From Asterella californica (lineage: Eukaryota > Streptophyta > Marchantiopsida > Marchantiales > Aytoniaceae): 64,000 bases of DNA. The notes below the pieces were generated by a model, which saw only the letters and a list, made by a program, of their open reading frames with translations, did not search any database and was not told where the DNA came from. A program made the translations under genes and the position numbers. Positions 45,843-57,820 of this stretch are shown here, one piece after another (position 1 is the first letter of the stretch; each line of letters opens with the position of its first letter). The stretch is from the NCBI GenBank assembly GCA_036924285.1, contig JAYKYS010000008.1, positions 17,097,001-17,161,000 of the forward strand, read 5' to 3'.

Positions 45843-47764
45843 ATAAGAAGCCCATGCCGTCTCTTCTCATCTATGCTTAGTAGAAGATCATCCATGGATT
45901 GGATTATTCTGTTGTATGTGTCAAGCAAAGATGAGTTGCAATAGATTGATTTATGTTAATTCTGTGCTTCTTGCACAAAATTGAATACCTTGAATTTCTC
46001 ATCCTTCTTTGCAGAGAGAACTCCAAACTGCTTATTTTCAAACTATATGTAAAAGAAGATGGCTTTCAGATCATGCGGTCTATTTTATCAATGTGCGGCT
46101 TTAAGTCGTAGAGATAAGTTTTAATAATTCGATCATCTATGATAAAAAATTAAAAATATATCGGTTATCAAACTTATCGAAAGTCATATTTGAAGATTCT
46201 TGGAGCCAAGAAAGTCAAGAAAGAAATTACTAGATAGGTTTTTTTCTTTTGCTATAAATTTAGATATCTCTCTCGTTTGGAGTCTAGTTGGTTATGTGGA
46301 ATTGTTTGAAGATTGTTTATATTATAAGCATTTGCATAGGTTGGATCCGAATAATGTTTTGGTACAGGAGACACTGCTGTGCAATTTTTTGCTAGCAAAA
46401 AGATGTTTCTCTTACTTCAAATTGCATTTCAACAATTCTAGGTTTAAATTTGGATGTCATAGACTATTTAAGTCTCTGACTCAAGTGCAGACTATAGACT
46501 AGAATGATGTGATTTTAAATTTTGTGCTTCTTGAAAACACAAAAGTGTACATAAATTGAAGTTTGAAGAGTAGTTCGTTCTCTTGGTTGTTTCTTTACCT
46601 AGTAGTTGTTTCGCACATGTTATATCCACACTTGTGAACCTCGTGTATTTCTAGACAACTTAAACGTAAAATACAGAAAATAAGAAAAAGACTAGCAAAG
46701 AATAAATATGAAATAAGAGATGGAAATCCAATTATGTTATTGGTTGCAGCCTCCAAAATGTGCGTCAAGAAAAGAACTTTCAATCTATTAAAGAATTCTT
46801 TTCGCAAAGTACTTTTAAATGAAGATAGTTTCATTTAAACACACTATCATTATTCAAAAGAGATTTCTTTTGGCAAGGAGATCTCATCGAGTGCGAGCTA
46901 TCAAAACTTGGCGATACTGATAAGTGTAGAAAAGAGTTTCTGATATCAGATGAAACTTCAACAGATATCAGTAAAATTTTCTGTTTATCTGATCTCGCTC
47001 CCACACTCGCTATGAGGTACTTAACTAGCTCCGGGATAGATATCGATGGCATGTCATGAATCGACCTCGTAACAAAATATGAAAAAGATAAATACAAATT
47101 TATGTAAACTTCTCCTAAAGGTGATTCTGAGATCATCATTATGCAGAGCTCGACTAGATCAAATTGTTGTTGCGTCATGAACTAAGCTATAGGAAAAGAG
47201 ATTGAAAGAGTTATGGAGTGTGAAAGATTTTGATTTTTGATATTCAAGAATGTTGATGTGGTAGTAGGCAGATGACACAGTCATCTGAGGACATTGACAT
47301 GTGGTACTTTATCATTGAGGTGGCAACTTATGGTGACATTATCATATAGCTATTTGCGTGAAATGTGTATGGGTAAACACTAGGTATCTGGCTGTGAAAG
47401 ATGTTGTACGGCCAGAATGATCGTAGTGAATACCAAAGTCTTTTCTCAACCAAAATAAATTTGTATACAAATTTTATCTTTCTTCTACAAATTAACTGAT
47501 AGCAACTTACAATTGTCGGAGTATGTGGTTCCAAAGTTCCCGCCCTAACGTAAATCTATCAATCTCTATAGAACTAAAGCACTAAAAATCTCTTCACGAC
47601 GGTACCAAACTTACCCCCGTAGACTTGCTTACAACAAGATATGTTATGTGCAAAGAAGATATGGTAGTTCCTATGGTAGTTCCTACAACCGCTACAAAAT
47701 AAAGTAATGAGAAAAATCACCTCTCACTTATCACTTCAGAATCTAAATCCAGATATTTTCATGT
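45843..47764. other. Non-coding intergenic region
   Basis: AT-rich, with no known motif. A 115-codon minus frame with ATG (47178 to 46831) is the longest, but shows no recognisable domain and is not called a gene. Confidence 0.35.
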
Positions 47765-48320
47765 CACCAGAAAGCTCTCCATGTCAGCTTTCCGGTGGTA
47801 ACAAGTTTCCTCCAACCAAGCACTACAATCTGAACTAAATTCAATCAGAGATAAAAAGCTTGTAAAGATGGAAAAATACAAGAGCGATTTGGAGAAGTGA
47901 TCTATATATCACTTGTTAAATACAATATTGATTTTGTCAAAGATCTAGAAGTGACTCATGGATCACTTCTTTTGGTGGTTAAACTCAGAAATCAACCAGA
48001 AGTGACACCTCTATCATTTCTATGATCCACAAATCTTCTAAACACGTGCCGGAAATGATCGAACGATCATTTCTCGATGTTGACCTCCTCCTCTCTAAGA
48101 GTATCAAACTTTTATTTCTTTATCAAACCTAGAAGTGGTCGGTGGATCTGTTCTCGGTCTTCTTCACCTCCATGTTATAGAATTTCTCCACTAAGATCCC
48201 TAAGAAAATTCAGAAGTGATGGGTGGATCACTTCTCAATCTCCTCGATCTTATGTCTTCTCTATCTTCTTTTTTCTAGTTTATCATATCCCAAAATCCAA
48301 AAATGATTGATCAATCATTT
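47765..48320. repeat. Ladder of short palindromes
   Basis: Seven imperfect-to-perfect palindromes built on (A)GAAGTGATC/GATCACTTC(T) or AAATGATC/GATCATTT are centred near 47905, 47958, 48010, 48062, 48143, 48223 and 48310. Examples: AGAAGTGAT/ATCACTTCT (48212-48235), GAAATGATCG/CGATCATTTC (48052-48073) and the 20-bp perfect AAATGATTGATCAATCATTT (48301-48320). Spacing is about 53, 52, 52, 81, 80 and 87 bp. A further, different hairpin, CACCAGAAAGCT/AGCTTTCCGGTG, lies at 47765-47797. No frame runs through the array. Confidence 0.8.
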
Positions 48321-51300
48321 CTCCAAACATACTGCCAAGTCATCTCTCTCATCTGTTCCAATTACACAACAAAGGAAGGCTGATTTTTGTTAACCTCCCT
48401 CTACTACCTACATGCAACTACAATACCATCGTTGCTGCTCCAGCAAACAATACAGCATCTGGGCACTCGCGAAACCGTTTACATTGTGCGAGTATCTCAT
48501 GGACAAAAGAAAATACATCTAGTTATAGCAAGCTTTGACGACTAGGTCTTCTCATGTGATACAAACGCAAAAAGCAAAGCAAGCGTGAATGGCCACTAAG
48601 ATGGAGCTTGAACTTCATGTCATGTTTCTTTGTAGTTCATTCGAAACGCACAAAAACAATCAGTGGGTAATGCCGAGGGGTGATGAGAGTTCATGCGTTC
48701 TTCGTGTTTGCTTGTTGTGTCTCATCTTCTTGAACCATATCTCCATGCTCCCTTCTCGCTCATCATCCTCTCTTGCAATTGCGGTAGATACTTCAGAAGC
48801 TAAAGCCCAAGAGCTTCTGAAGTTGGTGATCGTCCAAAACTTTCTAACGACAAAAGAACTACCGAATTTCGACACATGGAAGTTTATTTTAACTTTCTAA
48901 TCGTGATTCCGTTGGGAATTGGACAGATTAATATATCTTAGAAGAACGAACCTTATCTACTAGTTTTAACGTGTCGAGTCAGTATTACCTTTCGGCAGCC
49001 TTACTCCTGGAGAAAGGAAGTAGCAGCTTTCCTAAGCCCTCGCAAGTCCTCGAGTTCAGATGTTTCGAACCGGAAAACTGACCAAAGTTCAGCCGGACAC
49101 TTTTGGGAGAAATTTCGGACATCTGAACGTTCGGTTCAGATGGAGGAATATTGGATCGAATAGTCTAAATCTTTGAGTTTTACCACTTATCCCGAAACTT
49201 CGAAGGAGACTTCTTTGGCTAAGGTTTACAAGGTACGTAAGGAGACTCTCGTTTCCGGCCTCCGCGCTGCCTTTCCTTCGTTCAGTGGCCGGTGCCGCTT
49301 TCCACCTATCAGGTTGAAGGCAACTTGTATGAGATTTATATAGGCCATACGGATCGATCGTTCTTGCAATGATAAAAGCCTAAACGACAAGTTTGTGAAA
49401 TCGTCTCTTATCTGGACATCGGCCGAGACCTCGTGAAATCTGATTCAGACATTCTTTGTGGACATCCTCATCTAGATACAAAGGTGGCATTGGTCGTTTA
49501 GTGCAAGGCATGAGAGATTTGGAAATACGGTCTTCAAATCCTTCATGATCTCGGCTGCGAACTTCGTCCTTACTTCTTTTCTTGCTGGCGGATTTCCGAA
49601 TGCTTGTGACTGCGCTCAAATCAACTGTCCATCTGAATACTTGCGATCTCGCTTAATTCCATTGTTAGTCTTCCTTACGATTTCTCTGAACGTAGTTACG
49701 GAAGATACTTATGATGCACTACTCGTCCTCTTTGCGATATCTCCGAGTGGATACCATCTTCCTCACTGCAGTTCACGACCCACACGATCGTCTCTACAGT
49801 GACATGATTATTACGGGTATATACGACAAGAGAAGAACCACTCGAGAATTTGGGGTTTGGATTGAACCGAAGGTGAGGGGGGGGACCTATCCACGTTTCC
49901 TGAGTTTTATCTTCTAGTGAAGTCCCCAAACCGCATAGCAGTATAGAGCCTTCGATAGCATCCACGATTCATTCTCGCACAGCTTACCGTGTGTGTTGGT
50001 AGCCGGAACCTGCAAGCTGCCTGAAACATATTGCTGAAGTGCGCTTCCTCTTGCTGCAGTTTCGACTCGGATATTCTTTCTAATCGATCAAAACAAAACG
50101 GAGCGTTGGAACGTCACTGCCACTAATTTCGTTCAAGCTAATGTTGCATGCAAAGGGCCCGTAAACCGCCACAGTATCGGAGGATGAAGGCTGATCGAAA
50201 ATGCATGATTCTGCACTTTCTAGCATTGCATTTTAGATGGCCTGCGAGGAACTTTGCAAGTTGTGAATTTCCGATTTACCTTCAGTCATATGCCTGAAAC
50301 GAGTTCTGGTAGCTTGTTAAGATCAGCTAATCCCTGTCGCAGCAAACCAAAACAATTAAACCCTTAATATGCATGTTCTCGTATGCGGTGTAACGGAATC
50401 TGGCAGATAAAAAGTTCATTTAGATCACCTGAAACTTCTAGAAACCCTGGTTCTTAAGTAGGCGACAAATTTGGCAACTTTGTGAGAAGTGCAACGAAGT
50501 GGGAGTCAGACAACACAAGATAGGCTTTAACTGTCATCAAAACGAGACCAAACCACAACCCACTTGAACTTCGCCTACCACCTGATGATTCCTACATTAT
50601 GATATTGCTGAAAGGCGCATAAGATTAAAAGGACCAATTACGGATCTTCAGATCAGTATACCTCCATTTCGGTAAGTGGCTTTAAGACTGTCAAGAAAAC
50701 ACGAAATTCTGTATAAGAAGTGCATTGCGAGCAAGTGACAAGCAATGAGATGCACACACATTGACATTAAGAAGAATGCTTAATTTCACCTGTAGAACGA
50801 TCTGATTAATGGTCAAAGAGATCTACCGTATATCTCTACCTTTAGGAGCTATAGAATCTAAAATGGAGGTTCCCAGCACTTCGAAACAGTTATTACTCTC
50901 AAGTATCTAAGCGCAAACGGATTAAAGACAGTACTCATAAGAGTAGGCTTCACAAGTGCACGGGGTATGAGATTAAGCAGATACAGGACATATAAGATAA
51001 CCAACTCCCCCATGTCTTTTTGCACGGGAGAAAAGACATGAACACGACGAATTACAGAAGCGACAAATCCCTAGTTGGCGACGGGGACCAGGAAAGAATT
51101 GGGATTGTTCACAAAGCTTTCAAGGAAGCCATGGCTAGGAGTTGCTGCATGCCCAGCACGTAGATCTCAACAAGGATCTGCAAATTCACTTCCAGAACTC
51201 ATCCCGCTCCTTCTAGTCCACTCAACAACCGAACAGAAATGCACCTACCAAAATCGTACTGGATTAGAAAAATGAGAAACAAATTAAGATTCCCTACAAC

Positions 51301-54300
51301 TCAAAGTTTGAAGGAAACTGCTCTTCTCTTGTCATCCGTGTATTCTCGCTCCCGGTACAATCGAACCAACATATCGCACGCATCAACCAGAACAAAGTAG
51401 GCGCAAAACGTGCGGAAAACTAAAACAACCTAGAGCGAGCGCACGGTTCGCACGAAACTATACTCTCATTATCAGACCCATTTTTGTCTTATTGTACTTC
51501 AGTGCGAAGGTGAGAAGAGATTTGACTGAAAGACCGAAACCAAACACGAAAACACTGCACACAAGGGTTGCGCGCAATACCTTGGTTACTATAATCCATG
51601 GTGTCCTCAAAAGCGGGCAGCGATAGATACGTCCCGCTCTAGTTAATCAAAACCAAGGCAAAACCAAATATGAATACACTGATATCACCACGCGCAATTT
51701 CTAGCTCGGTCTTTGTAATTTGTCAGCAAGCATAGACACTCAAGAACGTGCTTGAGTAAATGTCACTGTTGTTCAGTCTTGGGATGATATACTGTACTGA
51801 ACCTGCTTCTAATTCCCCAAGTGCATGTTCCGTAAGGTTTCCGCGCTCCAGCATGTGGCCTCCTGGGCAGAATACCAGCTTTATAAGTACAAGGAGAGCT
51901 TGAGTACTACAGAGAAGCCCTCGAAATAAAAAGAGCTCCCCTCTGAAGGCACAGTCTGGAGATTTCAATTTCAAACGCAGCAACAATGCAGAATACAGCA
52001 CAGAATGTTATGGCCCCTCAAGCGGGCGCTCAAAGCTAGGTGGACAGGCCTGCAACTTACTGCGTATATATGCTTTATATCCAAGTAACTGGTGATTTGC
52101 AATCATGTGCCTTCATTTCAAATTGACATCAGCAAATTGGACTCTGAAGGAGACCCACTCCAACATGTTTTCCAGGTTCCTACAGGTTTCTACGAGTAAC
52201 AGTGGACATACAAGTTGTAGGCTCGATGAACTGTTATGCTTTGTTAGGCAGTAAGCTTCTTGGTAACTCGAGCTGAGCATGGTTGCACGCAGGCTTTTAC
52301 AAAACCTACATGTGAGCTTTGTTTACCTCAATAACTTGTTGGATTCAGTTAATTAATCACTTCTCTTTTAAGCCCTTCACCATGGGTGAGTTTCGTCAGG
52401 CTCTAATTGACTCGCAGGCTGTCTTCTACATCAACTTAAAACAAAGCAAATACCCATCCGCCGTGACGGCATCCTTATGTAAACCTCTGAAAGGGCTCTC
52501 CATTCTACTGGCAACTAGCAAAAGACTGGGCCGTGTTAAACCAATGATAAAAAACCGGGTTAGCTGCAGCTACCCACACTCCAGTTGTACTAAAACTGAT
52601 GGGAAAAGTCCCACAAACAACAGGACGAAAGACAGACGGGCGTAGAAGAAATAATATGCTAGGAGCAGCCACGCGCAACAACCAGAAGGGAGACTGCACT
52701 GAACTCAGGCTGAACTGAAAACTGCAGGTAAACTTTCAGAATCTCACCTAGACATTTCAGAGAGGAGTCACTGTTTTACCTCACCCTTTAAACCACAGTT
52801 CCTGGTATTTAAAGGGTGGGATATCCCACTTCCTTCATTGCAGAACTAGGTTACGGGTGCTCTGTCTTTGATTAGAATCATAACCGTTATAACCTAAATT
52901 ATATTTGTTTATTCCTCTTACATGCTGTGGTAAAATTTATTAAATAATGCCTTGAATCAAAGCTCTCTCATCAATCTACAATATGTACTTTACTTCATAG
53001 TTTGAAGGAAACTGCTCTTGTCAGAATTTTCTCTCTACAATAAAGTCTCAAGTCCGAACGTGGGCAGAATTTAGTCCAAAACATACTACATCTTGCTGAC
53101 TTTCTCTACCCACATTCCCACATACCATCTCCGACGTAAACACGGATGGAAGTCAACGCGGATACTAGTACACACCTTTCTAGACTCGGATACCGATGTA
53201 CAGATTGAAGACAAATGCACATTCAGTATCTTCAGTCTCCCTGTAGTTTGATGCCGAATTCTTGTTGTCTATGTATCCATAGCAGTTTCTCCATAGTGGA
53301 AGAATGACTTCATGCAGTCTTTAGCACACCACAACTTTGAAACCACTGCACACACATGGTAATCTACAATACTATCTTCAGTATAGAGCCGGATCTATCC
53401 CAACCAGACACGGGAAATGAAGCATTAGCCTTAGAGAACTACTCACTAATATTGGTCATTCCCAGGTCCGGACAGCGGTAACAGCACAGATCACAAGAAA
53501 GACATTCATCCATCCATACCGAGAACAGAATACATGTACTTCACAAAACTCTTGCGGCAAATGAACGCAGGGGCTTCCCAGCATAACCGACTGGACCAAC
53601 GTCCATATCACGAAAAAGTACATGAATTTGTGGAGGACACAAGTACATATTTTCCAACCATGGAAAAGTACATGAAAAAATGTGGAGGAGACAGACTATA
53701 CATTGTACATAAATACATTGGGAGACCGCGGCATCAACCTTGTGATACTCCCTTTCACTAAAGGTAAACTCTACTTTTCTCCGGACAGTCAAGTACTAAG
53801 GGTGCTCCTTCAAACACATTACTTCGCCTAATGGCAGTGCCCACTCCTAAAAGAGGTTCATAACTAAAACAAATCCTCGATAGGATAAGAAGGTGTTCTT
53901 CCTTCCTCACTGACTGTGCTTACTGTTTCAAGCTCTACAAGAAGTCTGCACAGCGAAGAACTGTTGTAACTGAATTTGCTTCACCCAGAACTAAGACTGT
54001 CCTTCATTCCCGCCTACATTCCGATCTCTAGTAAATCCAATTGACTAGAAAACTAAAAAGAAACGCAAAAAGGCCTCATAAGACTCTCATCGATATCTCC
54101 CCCTTGATAAAATATTCCCTGGTGGTAGTAAAAACAGATATCAATACTAGCTCTGAGCTCCACGGTGCGATTTGTCTCCCTCTGTCAATTGATGGGTACT
54201 GTATGCATACTGGCGGGCATACTACTTTGTAAGTCCAATAGACATGTAATCCCCCGCATCTAAGTAAAAGTGAACAGAGGTTTCACAAATGACTTCTCCG

Positions 54301-54331
54301 TTCAATTAATTATGAGCAACGAGAGCTGAAG
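48321..54331. other. Intergenic region left of the At1g01500-like gene
   Basis: No supported gene in 6 kb. Small ORFs (48589-48900 plus; 49380-49619 minus; 49545-49802 plus; 52319-52645 plus) lack known motifs. A 21-bp exact repeat AGTTTGAAGGAAACTGCTCT+T occurs at 51305 and 52999. A diverged direct repeat (GTACATGAA...TGTGGAGGA) lies at 53612-53640 and 53663-53692. The right part probably contains the 3' untranslated region of the gene that ends at 54332. Confidence 0.4.
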
Positions 54332-55942
54332 CTAAAACAGGTTCCTCCTAAAAGACCGAGTGGTTGCTTGGTAAGTGCGAACAAGTAAACCGACCCCGAT
54401 ACCCACCCCCAAGCACATTCCTAAACCAATGCCGACTCCAACCCTAACACCCGCATTAAACCAAGAAAGCTCCCCTTCATCACTTTCACCATATCCAGTT
54501 CCGTCTGAGCCATAAATGGTTCCAAGTCTAGCCAACGCCTTATCTGTCAAATCTGCATAGCTTCCCTCCGCTCTTGGAACCTGTCCAGAAAGTAAGACCA
54601 ATGATCAGAAAATGGAACTCTGTGTCAAGTACGCTCAGTTCGGAGCAGGGCAAAATAAGGCATATCAACAAGAATACAGCAAGGAAAGGATCCACAATAA
54701 ATCATGGATAAGGGTCACAATAAATCAAGGATAAGGGTCAAAGGGGCATAAACAGGCAAGCCGTATCTCGTGAACTATGAAAAATATCAAAGGAGCCACA
54801 TAGAATACAGCCAGCGCTTCTCATCACTTACACAGTTCCAAGTAAATTAGACATTCTGCATTAGGCTACCTAACACCCATCCCCACATCAACTTGTAATC
54901 CTCCAACTTCCGCCATGAAAGGATTCATAAAGATATCTGGATCGACCCCTTCAAAACTGAAAGGGACAATATATGTGGATAAAACACTGACGATAATATG
55001 TTCAGCCCATTCAGACTCTTGCAGTTGAATATTTGCAAGTTGATCCACAACCAAAGCTGATCAGAACTTCTTTTACCCCGGCTGCGCAAGGGAAGGGTGG
55101 TTCCTAGCAGCGAAAATTTAGATCTGCTGCACTCCGCCTCCAGCTAGGACACTTGCAGTCTTACTTTTCCAGGTTAACGGTGGTACGAGATTTCGGCGGT
55201 TAGGTCTTACCGGTTCAGGTTGGCCAGCCAAGAGAAGATCACTCGGTACTCTTTCGCCTTCTTCTCCTTCGACGATGGCATCCAACGTATTCCGGCGAGC
55301 AACTTTTCTCCGTACAGTCAACTGAACAACCTCCGTTAAAATAACTGGTACACCAGAATAACGACCAACTATGCACACTTCCATCGTAGGGGGGCTCAAA
55401 ACAGCCGTTGAAAACTCCTGTCTCCCTCTTAAAAACGCGCAACCTAGAGAAGTAACTGCGCAAGTTAGATCCATCTTCCAACCGAGTTTTATGCTCTTCG
55501 AGAGCGTGCTCACGGACCTATCCCGGTCCACAGCTTCCGCGTCATCCATGGGGTCTGATCGTTCTAAGTTGCCGTAAAGAAGCTGCTGGTCTTTGTCATA
55601 CACCTCAAACGACACACTGCCGCTGGCTCTAAGGTTATCCGTGCTAACATAAGTTGCTTCTGATGACTCCGTGTCCACTCGATCTCTGCGCAAAGTAAGT
55701 TTCAACTCTTCGGAAGGGGAGATCCTTCCTCCATTAGCCTCGAGCGCAGTGGAGATGGCTCTAGGTGGATACCGCATGGTCAAAACCTCTGGAGCACCAT
55801 CCAAGGGGCAAGACGTTACCCTCACATAAAAAACTCTCACATCGAACCAAGCAGGAACCTGCGTTGACCCCCGGGGCCCATTTCTGCTCTGCCCCGTGGG
55901 CTTTTCTGCCCCAAACCGCGGGCTACTTAGTGCCTCATTCAT
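54332..55942 (-). CDS. At1g01500-like plant-specific protein (named erythronate-4-phosphate dehydrogenase family), spliced
   Basis: Exon 1 is 55942-55165: ATG, then PAWFDVRVFYVRVTSC, RRDRVDTESSEATYVSTDN, SVSFEVYDKDQQLLYGNL, TLSKSIKLGWKMDLTCAV and a long V-rich domain, ending on a good donor (A|GTAAGA) in phase 1. The last exon is 54580-54332 after TCTGGACAG, in phase 0: GELSWFNAGVRVGVGIGLGM and LVRTYQATTRSFRRNLF, including a glycine-zipper membrane segment. The phase difference needs a middle exon; 55056-54875 (AG before, GT after; 182 bases) fits but its donor is weak. The dehydrogenase name is inherited from databases: I see no dehydrogenase fold. Function is unknown; C-terminal membrane anchoring is likely. 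No lesion in exons 1 or 3. Confidence 0.82.
54693..54738 (+). repeat. 23-bp tandem repeat, two copies, in intron
   Basis: CACAATAAATCATGGATAAG+GGT (54693-54715) is followed directly by a copy with one change (54716-54738). It lies between the middle and last exons of the At1g01500-like gene. Confidence 0.65.
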
Positions 55943-56395
55943 TGCTTTTCCCTAGCAACGAGGACGTAGGAACGTACTCGTCCACAGCTACCACCAGCAA
56001 TGTCTCGGATGGGAAAACTTCACCGAGAATAAACTCTGCCCGTGATTCAACTCCTCCTTGACTGCTATTCCGAAAACTGCTGCATTCCAACCCCCTTCGT
56101 TCGAAGAAAAGTTACGCTGCTCCCTCGTTAAACTCCTTGCAGGAAATGCTGTTATCAACCTCTCATCCACCCCATCCTCCCTCATTCTTTTCTCCAAATC
56201 GTCCGCCACGCTTTGGCCGAATTCAGGACAGAGAGAGGGAGAGCGAATGGAAATCTCCAGGACAAAGAACCTGGTTTCAGTGACACGAAGACGTGCAGAA
56301 GAGCTTCGTTTGCGCTGCAGGACGAAGAGGAGAAGGAAGTCGCAGCAGACCTCTTCTCCCTGTATCGTTTCTATCCCTGCGAAATCAATATACAA
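55943..56395 (-). other. Leader of the At1g01500-like gene, with protein-like upstream frames
   Basis: Two minus-strand frames read like protein. One spans 56395-55988 (LRVTETRFFVLEIS, DDLEKRMREDGVDERLITAF); another ends in ILGEVFPSETLLVVAVDEYV and stops at the TGA that overlaps the main ATG (ATGAATGA). Neither has an ATG in view. They may be upstream reading frames in a long 5' leader, remains of an upstream gene, or chance. Confidence 0.3.
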
Positions 56396-57648
56396 AAACC
56401 AAATCGGACTAGGGAAAAGCCTTCAAGATCTCACCGATGGAGCACTCCAAAACCTGCAGAACTCAAACCAATTGCAAATCCAGGATGAGCGGTAGACCGT
56501 CGGGTTCCCAAGATCAACAAAATCTCCTCAAGGAGAGCTGTAAAGCGCGATAAGAACGTAAAAGAACAGGAAGGAATGCTTCAACTCACGGATCCCGAGA
56601 TCTGCCGACTAAACTAGCGACTGATAGATGATACAAAATCTTGATGCGCGAGACAACTTGTAAACGGCCATTGCCCTCCCCCTTCTCTCTGCTCTCTCGA
56701 TACAAAGAGAAGACGAGCCCAAGAGCCCGCAATGTGTACCGGCCAGAGGAGATCGCAGATTACGGCACAAATTACCCAGGCTGGAGACTGGAGTTCGGCC
56801 GCTTTCGGGGGCATACGCTGTCGTCGACGTATCACTTTCCGGACTTTCACCCTCCCGCCGTTGATAAATCGACGGAGCAGTAACTCTCGGAAAACTTGTT
56901 TTCATTCTGTATTATCCTACCCGGCTTTTCACACGTGTTATATCTAGTGTAAGTAAGCGACGCTGTAAAACCATTTTATAATCACCCCCAACATAATCAT
57001 AGACCTCTGAGTTAGTGATGAAAGAACTCTTGTCTGACATATTGAAAATTTTGCATGTAAGGACAAAGTAGAAAACGAAAAATTATCTTTATCTTTTTTT
57101 TCTTTTTGAGTCTTTTCAAATAGTCGGTTAGTTGTGAAAAAATTATGCAATGTAGTATCGACTTCTGGGAACTTTTGCTCGTTTGCTGTATAGAGAAAAC
57201 GTGGGAAGATACAGAAAGAAACCATAAGGAGAGCATAATAGACCCGCTATCCAAATAGATATCCGAGTTGCTCATTTTCACCCAAACACATTTAGTGAAA
57301 TATTTAATTCATAACAAAAAATTAAATAATATTCATCTCTTTTTGATGGAAAAAGTGAATGTGTAAAAAATCTAGACTTTTAACAGTGAATATGCATGCA
57401 ACGTGCACTTCTGGTCGAGAAAAGAAAAAAACTCTTATATAGTACAGAAAATTATTAAAAATGGTTTATTAGAAATTGACTTTTACAGAAGTCATTTTAT
57501 TTTTTGAAAAATAATAATTAGAAGAAAAAAATATGAAACATTACATCAAACGTAAAAAAAATAATTTTAGAATAAATATGTAATTTTATATTTTCAAATT
57601 TAACTAAAATCTAAACTTCTAAATTAACACCTATTTGTGAACATCCAC
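56396..57648. other. Intergenic, promoter side of the At1g01500-like gene, then AT-rich DNA
   Basis: 56.4-56.9 kb has balanced composition and probably carries the promoter (read leftwards); no element is certain. From 56.95 kb onward it is AT-rich, with GTGAATATGCATG (57385) and GGGAACTTTTGCTCG (57168), strings that recur near 59235 and 59270 and so belong to the repeat families described next. Confidence 0.4.
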
Positions 57649-57820
57649 TTGTTACAGAAAACAAAAATGCCATAACTGCAGTACCAAGAAATACTCCCAT
57701 GTTACCATAAACACTTTGTTCACAATACTACAGTTGTTACGTAAAACAGAAACGCAATAAGTGCAGTACGTAGAGAGACTCTCATGTTACCATTAACGCT
57801 CTCCTCAGCGAATAACTTAA
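57649..57820 (+). repeat. Diverged tandem repeat, period 85 bp
   Basis: TTGTTAC at 57649 and 57734 starts two copies that share GCAGTAC, CATGTTACCAT and AACGC/AACAC blocks in order, with many substitutions. Confidence 0.65.

Noticed and set aside
46831..47178. 115-codon minus frame with ATG
   Set aside because: Good ATG but no motif, no splice context and AT-rich surroundings; a frame of this length is expected by chance here.
47765..48320. CRISPR-like array
   Set aside because: Spacing is regular, but the repeated units are palindromes that vary in sequence, the DNA is from a plant, and there is no cas gene.
48589..48900. 103-codon plus frame with a hydrophobic stretch
   Set aside because: A possible small membrane protein by composition only; no family, no neighbouring support.
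54332..55942. Functional erythronate-4-phosphate dehydrogenase
   Set aside because: The database name of this plant family suggests it, but no dinucleotide-binding or dehydrogenase motif is visible.
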